DNA of 10,025 bases, taken from NCBI GenBank assembly GCA_031406135.1, contig JANOGU010000177.1, positions 1 through 10,025 on the forward strand. The letters are read 5' to 3'. The notes under the pieces were generated by a model, which saw nothing but the letters and a program-made list of their open reading frames with translations, was not told where the DNA came from and searched no databases. This document shows, one piece after another, positions 5,300-10,025 of this stretch. Origin of the DNA: JANOGU01 sp031406135 (GTDB taxonomy: Bacteria > Pseudomonadota > Alphaproteobacteria > Rhodobacterales > Rhodobacteraceae). Both the position numbers and the translations under genes were made by a program. Numbering within the stretch: the first letter of the stretch is position 1; each line of letters begins with the position of its first letter.

Positions 5300-5782
5300 A
5301 TGAAACTGCACGAACTGCACGACAACCCCGGCGCGTCGAAGAAGAAGAAGCGCGTGGCGCGCGGCCCGGGTTCGGGCAAGGGCAAGACCGCCGGCCGCGG
5401 CATCAAGGGCCAGCACGCCCGCTCCGGCGTGGCGCTGGGCGGGTATGAAGGCGGCCAGATGCCGCTGTACCGCCGCCTGCCAAAGCGCGGCTTCACCAAG
5501 CCGAACGCGAAGGAATACGCGGTGGTGAACCTCGGCATGATCGAGAAGTTCATCGCTGCCGGCAAGCTCGACGCCAAGGCCGAGATCACCGAGGACGCGC
5601 TGGTCGCGGCCGGGGTGACCTCGCGCAAGAGGGACGGCATCCGCGTGCTGGCCAAGGGCGAGGTCACCACCAAGAAGCTCCGGATCACGGTGACCGGCGC
5701 TTCTGCCGCGGCCATCGCGGCGGTGGAGGCCCAGGGTGGCACGCTGAGCGTCGTGGCGAAGGTCGAATCCGCCGCCGAATGA
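5300..5782 (+). CDS. rplO: 50S ribosomal protein L15
   Basis: Large-subunit protein L15 (160 aa), a late-assembly protein whose long basic N-terminal tail threads into 23S rRNA. The N-terminus is MKLHELHDNPGASKKKKRVARG, in which MKLHELHDNPGA (1-12) and the following Lys/Arg run are the usual L15 opening. GGYEGGQMPLYRRLPKRGF (47-65) is the central landmark, and a C-terminal globular part ends near residue 160. I chose ATG at 5300 because of the GAGGAG site 7 nt upstream and the family N-terminus; the in-frame ATGs at 5246 and 5270 would add unrelated residues. In contrast to the usual layout it is separated from rpmD by about 1.7 kb and has its own promoter. Confidence 0.97.
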   Translation: MKLHELHDNPGASKKKKRVARGPGSGKGKTAGRGIKGQHARSGVALGGYEGGQMPLYRRLPKRGFTKPNAKEYAVVNLGMIEKFIAAGKLDAKAEITEDALVAAGVTSRKRDGIRVLAKGEVTTKKLRITVTGASAAAIAAVEAQGGTLSVVAKVESAAE

Positions 5783-5785
5783 GCT

Positions 5786-5811
5786 TGTGAGCCCCCCTCC
5801 GAGGGCTTACA
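5786..5811 (+). other. hairpin 1 in the rplO-secY gap
   Basis: Stem of 9 bp including one G-U pair: TGTGAGCCC (5786-5794) with GGGCTTACA (5803-5811), loop CCCTCCGA. It starts 4 nt after the rplO stop. Downstream is TCGCTTTCC, a poor T tract, so at best it is a weak terminator or attenuator, or a 3'-end stabiliser for the rplO message. Confidence 0.45.
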
Positions 5812-5827
5812 TCGCTTTCCGACCCGC

Positions 5828-5850
5828 GCGCCGCCGGACCCTGGCGGCGC
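5828..5850 (+). other. hairpin 2 in the rplO-secY gap
   Basis: Perfect 8-bp stem of G-C pairs, GCGCCGCC (5828-5835) and GGCGGCGC (5843-5850), with a 7-nt loop GGACCCT. No T tract follows. It lies 30 nt upstream of the secY start and, with hairpin 1, makes a tandem structure that could cause mRNA processing or set the ratio of SecY to L15. No separate secY promoter is evident between the two genes. Confidence 0.45.
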
Positions 5851-5880
5851 AATTCCCATGACTTTGCGGAAAGGCACGAC

Positions 5881-7251
5881 ATGGCATCCGCCGCCGAACA
5901 GATGGCCGCCAACCTGAGCTGGAGCGCTCTGGGCAAGGCGACCGACCTGCGCGCCCGCATCTTCTTCACCGTCGGCCTGCTGATCGTCTATCGCCTCGGC
6001 ACCTACATCCCGGTCCCCGGCATCGACGGCGCGGCGCTGCGCGAGTTCATGGCGCAGGCGACGCAGGGCATCGGCGGCATGCTGAACTTGTTCACCGGCG
6101 GCGCGATCAGCCGCATGGGCATCTTCGCGCTCGGCATCATGCCCTACATCTCGGCCTCGATCATCGTGCAGCTCATGGCCTCGATGGTGCCGAAGCTTGA
6201 ACAGCTCAAGAAGGAAGGCGAGCACGGCCGCAAGAAGATCAACCAGTACACCCGTTATGGCACGGTCGGCCTGGCGACGCTTCAGGCCTATGGCATCGCC
6301 GCGGGGATGCAGTCCGGCGGGCTGGCGACCAACCCGGGGCCGTTCTTCATGTTCGGCTGCGTCATCACGCTGGTCGGCGGCACCATGTTCCTGATGTGGC
6401 TGGGCGAGCAGATCACCGCCCGCGGCATCGGCAACGGTATATCGCTGATCATCTTCGTGGGCATCGTGGCGGAGATACCCGCCGCCATCGCCCAGTTCCT
6501 GTCGCAGGGCCGCTCGGGCGCGGTCGGCCCGGCGCTGATCGTGGGCGTGATCGCTCTGGTGATCGCGGTGATCACCTTGGTGGTGTTCGTGGAACGCGCG
6601 CTGCGCAAGATCCACATCCAGTACCCGCGCCGCCAGGTCGGCATGAAAATCTACGACGGCGGCTCGTCGCACCTGCCGATCAAGGTCAACCCGGCGGGCG
6701 TGATCCCGGCGATCTTCGCCTCGTCGCTCCTTTTGCTGCCGGTGACGATCTCCACCTTCTCGGGCCAGCAGGGCACCGGGCCGATCCTGTCGACGATCCT
6801 CGCCTACTTCGGCCAGGGGCAGCCGCTCTACATCCTGTTCTATGCCGGGATGATCGCGTTCTTCAGCTACTTCTATACCAACAACGTCTCGTTCAAGGTC
6901 GAGGATGTGGCCGAAAACCTGAAGAACCAGAACGGCTTCGTCCCCGGCATCCGGCCGGGCAAGAAGACCGAGGAGTATCTCGAATACGTCGTGACCCGGG
7001 TTCTGGTTCTGGGCTCGGCCTACCTCGTGGCGGTCTGCCTGCTGCCGGAATTCCTGATCTCGCGGTTCGGCATTCCGTTCTATTTCGGCGGCACCTCGGT
7101 GCTGATCGTGGTCTCGGTCACCATGGACACGATCCAGCAGGTGCAGTCGCATCTTCTGGCGCACCAGTACGAAGGCCTGATCGAAAAAGCGCAGTTGCGC
7201 GGGCGCAAGCGGACGGGCGACACTGCACCCAGGGCACCTACCCGGCGGTGA
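5881..7251 (+). CDS. secY: protein translocase subunit SecY
   Basis: Inner-membrane channel subunit SecY (456 aa) of the SecYEG translocon, which passes unfolded proteins across or into the membrane. Ten hydrophobic segments can be made out. The plug region follows TM1 at about residues 64-80 (GGMLNLFTGGAISRMG), with ALGIMPYISASIIVQL (83-98) as TM2. The cytosolic C5 loop NGFVPGIRPGKKTEEYL (351-367) contains R358, equivalent to the Arg (357 in E. coli) needed for SecA-driven export. The C-terminal tail is basic and ends beyond the family core with RTGDTAPRAPTRR. GGAAAGG upstream of ATG 5881 is the ribosome binding site. The stop lies 4 nt before adk, a standard neighbour in alphaproteobacteria. 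Confidence 0.98.
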   Translation: MASAAEQMAANLSWSALGKATDLRARIFFTVGLLIVYRLGTYIPVPGIDGAALREFMAQATQGIGGMLNLFTGGAISRMGIFALGIMPYISASIIVQLMASMVPKLEQLKKEGEHGRKKINQYTRYGTVGLATLQAYGIAAGMQSGGLATNPGPFFMFGCVITLVGGTMFLMWLGEQITARGIGNGISLIIFVGIVAEIPAAIAQFLSQGRSGAVGPALIVGVIALVIAVITLVVFVERALRKIHIQYPRRQVGMKIYDGGSSHLPIKVNPAGVIPAIFASSLLLLPVTISTFSGQQGTGPILSTILAYFGQGQPLYILFYAGMIAFFSYFYTNNVSFKVEDVAENLKNQNGFVPGIRPGKKTEEYLEYVVTRVLVLGSAYLVAVCLLPEFLISRFGIPFYFGGTSVLIVVSVTMDTIQQVQSHLLAHQYEGLIEKAQLRGRKRTGDTAPRAPTRR

Positions 7252-7255
7252 GCGC

Positions 7256-7897
7256 ATGACGAACCTGATCCTTCTGGGGCCGCCCGGCGCTGGCAAGGGC
7301 ACTCAGGCCAAACGTCTGGTCGAAGGCCGCGGCATGGTCCAGCTCTCGACCGGAGACATGCTGCGCGAGGCCAAGACTTCGGGCACCGGGATGGGCCGCA
7401 AGGTCGCCGCGGTCATGGCGCGGGGCGAGCTGGTCACCGACGCCATTGTCATCGGCCTGATCGAGGAGAAACTGTCCGGCCCGAAGGGCGGCGGCTTCAT
7501 CTTCGACGGTTTCCCGCGCACGCTGAAACAGGCCGACGCGCTGGGCGACCTGCTGTCGCGCCTGGGCATGGCGCTCGACGCGGTGATCGAAATGCAGGTT
7601 GACGACGCGGCCCTGGTCGCGCGCATCTCCGGCCGCTTCACCTGCGCGAAATGCGGCGAGGTCTACCACGACCAGACCCGGCCGACCAAAGCCGCCGGCG
7701 TCTGCGACACCTGCGGCTCGACCGAGTTCGTGCGCCGCGCCGACGACAATCCCGACGCGCTGAAGACCCGGCTGATGGAGTATTACAAGAAGACCTCGCC
7801 GCTGATCGGCTACTACTACGCCAAGGGGAGGCTGCGCACGGTGGACGGCATGGCCGACCCGGACACGGTCGCCGCCGCGATGGAACGGCTGCTGTAG
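7256..7897 (+). CDS. adk: adenylate kinase (zinc-type LID)
   Basis: Adenylate kinase, cytosolic, catalysing AMP + ATP to 2 ADP; 213 aa, the long-LID form. The P loop GPPGAGKGT is at residues 8-16. The AMP-binding STGDMLR is at 31-37, and FIFDGFPRTLKQA (81-93) is the family signature. The LID domain carries a four-cysteine zinc site, C130-x2-C133 and C150-x2-C153, which replaces the His/Ser/Asp network of the E. coli enzyme. The conserved RADDNPDALKTRL closes the LID (161-173). ATG 7256 is 4 nt after the secY stop, so the two are coupled. The TAG stop lies inside a GTAGGGCGGGG motif that recurs inverted at the window end. Confidence 0.98.
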   Translation: MTNLILLGPPGAGKGTQAKRLVEGRGMVQLSTGDMLREAKTSGTGMGRKVAAVMARGELVTDAIVIGLIEEKLSGPKGGGFIFDGFPRTLKQADALGDLLSRLGMALDAVIEMQVDDAALVARISGRFTCAKCGEVYHDQTRPTKAAGVCDTCGSTEFVRRADDNPDALKTRLMEYYKKTSPLIGYYYAKGRLRTVDGMADPDTVAAAMERLL

Positions 7898-7913
7898 GGC
7901 GGGGCTTGCCCCG
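7894..7913 (+). repeat. REP-like GC palindrome at the end of adk
   Basis: GTAGGGCGGGG (7894-7904) spans the adk TAG stop and forms a short hairpin CGGGG/CCCCG (7900-7904 with 7909-7913) with a CTTG loop. The same 11-mer occurs in reverse complement at 10014-10024, where it is the arm of a longer palindrome. This points to a dispersed repeat family of REP type, though only two copies are seen here. Confidence 0.4.
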
Positions 7914-7931
7914 ACTCTCGGCCGCCCGCAC

Positions 7932-7960
7932 TTGACGCCCCGGAGAAAAGCCCATAAGTC
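7932..7960 (+). promoter_or_regulatory. candidate promoter for rpsM-rpsK-rpoA
   Basis: A strong -35 box TTGACG (7932-7937), preceded by C, is followed by an AT-rich patch. Two -10 readings are possible: CATAAG (7953-7958) at a short 15-bp spacing, or TAAGTC (7955-7960) at 17 bp. The start would fall near 7966, giving a leader of about 122 nt. The 190-nt gap between adk and rpsM, in an otherwise tight cluster, supports a separate promoter for this alpha-operon part. Confidence 0.6.
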
Positions 7961-7963
7961 GCG

Positions 7964-8087
7964 CCGACTCGCAAGAGAATCGGCTTGACAGGCGGTTTCC
8001 CGCCTCTGAGTCGTGCGGACCCCCGGGTCCGCGCAGTTGTGAAAAAAGGTTCTGGCACGACGGAACCGCAACGAGAGGACGAAGACC
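7964..8087 (+). other. structured leader of rpsM
   Basis: At least four hairpins can be drawn in this non-coding stretch. (1) 7964-7983: CCGA and CTC pair with GAG and TCGG around a GCAA (GNRA) tetraloop with a 2-nt bulge. (2) 7990-8005: AGGCGG/CCGCCT with a TTTC loop. (3) 8013-8034: 9-bp stem GTGCGGACC/GGTCCGCGC with one G-U pair. (4) 8048-8067: GGTTC/GAACC. An alternative long-range pair, CGACTC (7965-7970) with GAGTCG (8008-8013), competes with hairpins 1 and 3. An A6 run lies at 8042-8047. This could be an autoregulatory leader for the S13-S11-RpoA message. It is an inference from structure and position only. Confidence 0.45.
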
Positions 8088-8456
<369 letters not shown>

Positions 8457-8468
8457 GGGGCAGGGATC

Positions 8469-8870
8469 ATGGCACGCGAAACCACCAAGACTGCCGGCCG
8501 CACCAAGAAGAAGGAACGCAAGAACATCGCCGCCGGCGTGGCGCATGTGAATTCGTCGTTCAACAATACCAAGGTGCTGATCTCCGACGTTCAGGGCAAT
8601 GCCATCGCCTGGTCCTCGGCCGGCACGATAGGCTTCAAGGGCAGCCGCAAGTCCACGCCCTACGCCGCGCAGATGGCCGCCGAGGACGCCGGCCGCAAGG
8701 CGCAGGAGCATGGCGTCCGCACGCTCGAGGTGGAAGTCCAGGGCCCCGGCTCGGGTCGCGAGTCCGCGCTGCGTGCGCTGGCCGCGGTGGGCTTCACCAT
8801 CACCTCGATCCGCGACGTCTCGCCGATCGCGCACAACGGCTGCCGTCCGCCAAAGCGCCGCCGCGTCTGA
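8469..8870 (+). CDS. rpsK: 30S ribosomal protein S11
   Basis: Small-subunit platform protein S11 (133 aa), near the E site and the 3' end of 16S rRNA, partner of S6/S18 and S21. The core includes HVNSSFNNTKVLISDVQGN (26-44) and the signature from VQGPGSGRESALRAL (90-104) through GCRPPKRRRV at the C-terminus. The conserved Asn-Gly of AHNGC (121-125) is the position known to become isoaspartate in E. coli S11. The N-terminus is basic (TKKKERKN). ATG 8469 follows rpsM by 12 nt with a CAGGGA ribosome binding site. Confidence 0.97.
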   Translation: MARETTKTAGRTKKKERKNIAAGVAHVNSSFNNTKVLISDVQGNAIAWSSAGTIGFKGSRKSTPYAAQMAAEDAGRKAQEHGVRTLEVEVQGPGSGRESALRALAAVGFTITSIRDVSPIAHNGCRPPKRRRV

Positions 8871-8885
8871 CGGCCGATCCTTTCC

Positions 8886-8911
8886 CCGGGTCGCGTTCCC
8901 GCGCGGCCCGG
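8886..8911 (+). other. strong hairpin in the rpsK-rpoA gap
   Basis: Stem of 10 bp with one G-U pair: CCGGGTCGCG (8886-8895) with CGCGGCCCGG (8902-8911), loop TTCCCG. A T-rich CATTTTA follows only 8 nt later, so it is not a classic terminator but could act as a partial one or as an mRNA processing site. A 10-bp palindrome CGGACGTCCG lies at 8928-8937. The 110-nt gap 8871-8980 holds no other feature that I can support and no clear promoter. Confidence 0.45.
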
Positions 8912-8980
8912 ATTCGTCATTTTACCTCGGACGTCCGCGGGCACGGTCATGACCCACGGGCAAGAATGGAGGCGACAGGC

Positions 8981-9997
8981 ATGATCCACAAGAACTGGCT
9001 CGAGCTCATCAAGCCGACGCAACTGAACGTCAAACCCGGTCCGGATGCATCGCGCACCGCCACGGTTGTCGCCGAGCCGCTGGAACGCGGCTTCGGCCTG
9101 ACGCTGGGCAACGCGCTGCGCCGCGTCCTGATGTCGTCGCTGCAGGGCGCTGCGATCACCTCGGTGCAGATCGACAACGTCCTGCACGAGTTCTCCTCGG
9201 TTGCCGGCGTGCGCGAGGATGTCACCGACGTCGTGCTCAACCTCAAGGGCGTGGCGCTGAAGATGGAGGTCGAGGGGCCGAAGCGCCTGACGATTTCCGC
9301 GAAGGGCCCCGGCGTCGTCACCGCCGGCGACATCACCACCTCGAACGGTATCGAGGTCCTGAACAAGGACCACGTCATCTGTCACCTCGACGACGGCGCG
9401 GATGTCTACATGGAGCTGATGGTTTCCACCGGAAAGGGCTATGTCGCGGCCGACAAGAACCGGCCCGAGGATGCGCCCATCGGCCTGATCCCGATCGACG
9501 CCATCTTCACCCCGGTGAAGAAGGTCAGCTACGAGGTCACCCCGACCCGCGAGGGGCAGGTTCTCGACTACGACAGGCTGACGATGAAGATCGAGACCAA
9601 TGGCTCGCTCTCGCCCGACGACGCGGTCGCCTACGCGGCGCGTATCCTGCAGGATCAGCTGGCGATCTTCGTCAACTTCGACGAGCCGGAATCGTCGTCC
9701 AAGGGGATCGAGGACGCGGGGCTGGAGTTCAACCCGCTCCTGCTCAAGAAGGTGGACGAGCTGGAACTTTCCGTCCGCTCCGCCAACTGCCTGAAGAACG
9801 ACAACATCGTCTACATCGGCGACCTGATCCAGAAGACCGAGGCAGAGATGCTGCGGACCCCGAACTTCGGCCGCAAGTCGCTGAACGAGATCAAGGAAGT
9901 GCTGTCCGGCATGGGTCTGCACCTCGGCATGGAAGTCGAGGACTGGCCGCCGGAGAACATCGAGGACCTGGCCAAGCGGTTTGAGGACCAGTTCTGA
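8981..9997 (+). CDS. rpoA: RNA polymerase alpha subunit
   Basis: DNA-directed RNA polymerase alpha subunit (338 aa). It dimerises to nucleate core enzyme assembly and binds UP elements and activators through its C-terminal domain. The N-terminal domain shows LERGFGLTLGNALRRVLMSS (34-53) and VREDVTDVVLNLKG (77-90), and a flexible linker lies around DEPESSSKGIEDAG (234-247). The C-terminal domain reads LELSVRSANCLKND (261-274), with R266 equivalent to E. coli R265 for DNA minor-groove contact, then TPNFGRKSLNEI (293-304). I chose ATG 8981 over 8966 because the GGAGG at 8968-8972 lies between them and serves the downstream start, and MIHKNW is the alphaproteobacterial N-terminus. rplQ is expected next, beyond the window. 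Confidence 0.98.
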   Translation: MIHKNWLELIKPTQLNVKPGPDASRTATVVAEPLERGFGLTLGNALRRVLMSSLQGAAITSVQIDNVLHEFSSVAGVREDVTDVVLNLKGVALKMEVEGPKRLTISAKGPGVVTAGDITTSNGIEVLNKDHVICHLDDGADVYMELMVSTGKGYVAADKNRPEDAPIGLIPIDAIFTPVKKVSYEVTPTREGQVLDYDRLTMKIETNGSLSPDDAVAYAARILQDQLAIFVNFDEPESSSKGIEDAGLEFNPLLLKKVDELELSVRSANCLKNDNIVYIGDLIQKTEAEMLRTPNFGRKSLNEIKEVLSGMGLHLGMEVEDWPPENIEDLAKRFEDQF

Positions 9998-10002
9998 CGG
10001 AC

Positions 10003-10024
10003 GGCGGGGTGAACCCCGCCCTAC
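10003..10024. repeat. REP-like palindrome after rpoA
   Basis: Perfect 7-bp stem GGCGGGG (10003-10009) and CCCCGCC (10014-10020) with a TGAA loop, then CTAC. CCCCGCCCTAC (10014-10024) is the exact reverse complement of GTAGGGCGGGG at the end of adk (7894-7904). No T tract is visible before the window ends, so a terminator role is not supported. It may be a REP-type repeat placed between rpoA and the next gene. Confidence 0.45.
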
Positions 10025-10025
10025 G

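Noticed and set aside
4705..7302. Long antisense open frame of 865 codons across the GFA gene, rplO and secY
   Set aside because: It is complementary to three securely identified + strand genes. The product is low-complexity Arg/His/Asp/Ala-rich sequence without recognisable domains, as is typical of the reverse frame of high-GC genes.
8660..9922. Antisense open frame of 420 codons opposite rpsK and rpoA
   Set aside because: Same reasoning: its existence follows from codon bias of the + strand genes, and the predicted protein resembles nothing.

Overview
This window is the 3' half of an S10-spc-alpha ribosomal protein cluster from a GC-rich alphaproteobacterium, most likely Rhodobacterales. 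The assignment rests on three things: the RpoA sequence, which opens MIHKNW and has an alphaproteobacterial-type N-terminal domain; the order secY-adk-rpsM-rpsK-rpoA with no rpsD; and promoters of the TTGCGC/TATACG and TTGACG type. No species can be named from the sequence alone.

Region 1 (1-3567) is a tightly packed + strand run: rplN (5' end missing), rplX, rplE, rpsN, rpsH, rplF, rplR, rpsE and rpmD. Gaps are about 20 nt or less and two stop/start pairs overlap by one base (TGATG). It looks like a single, translationally coupled polycistronic mRNA.

Region 2 (3568-5160) is an accessory block inserted between rpmD and rplO, which are normally adjacent. It holds a small predicted lipoprotein that starts 3 nt after rpmD, a strong intrinsic terminator (3855-3887), a VapBC-type toxin-antitoxin pair on the - strand with its own candidate promoter and operator, and a GFA-family (CENP-V/Gfa fold) zinc protein on the + strand. 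The terminator should end the S10/spc transcript here.

Region 3 (5161-9997) restarts expression from a good promoter at 5176-5204 with a hairpin leader. Its genes are rplO, secY and adk. A second promoter with a structured leader follows, then rpsM (TTG start), rpsK and rpoA. rplQ would be expected just beyond the window. Hairpins lie in the rplO-secY, adk-rpsM and rpsK-rpoA gaps, and a GC-rich palindrome follows rpoA. The arm of that palindrome is also found, inverted, at the end of adk, which suggests a REP-like repeat family.

The core genes build the ribosome (L14, L24, L5, S14, S8, L6, L18, S5, L30, L15, S13, S11), the Sec translocon (SecY), the adenine nucleotide pool (Adk) and the RNA polymerase alpha subunit. 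The unusual biology is in the accessory block, which splits the spc operon into two transcription units, and in the leader-like structures before rplO and rpsM.
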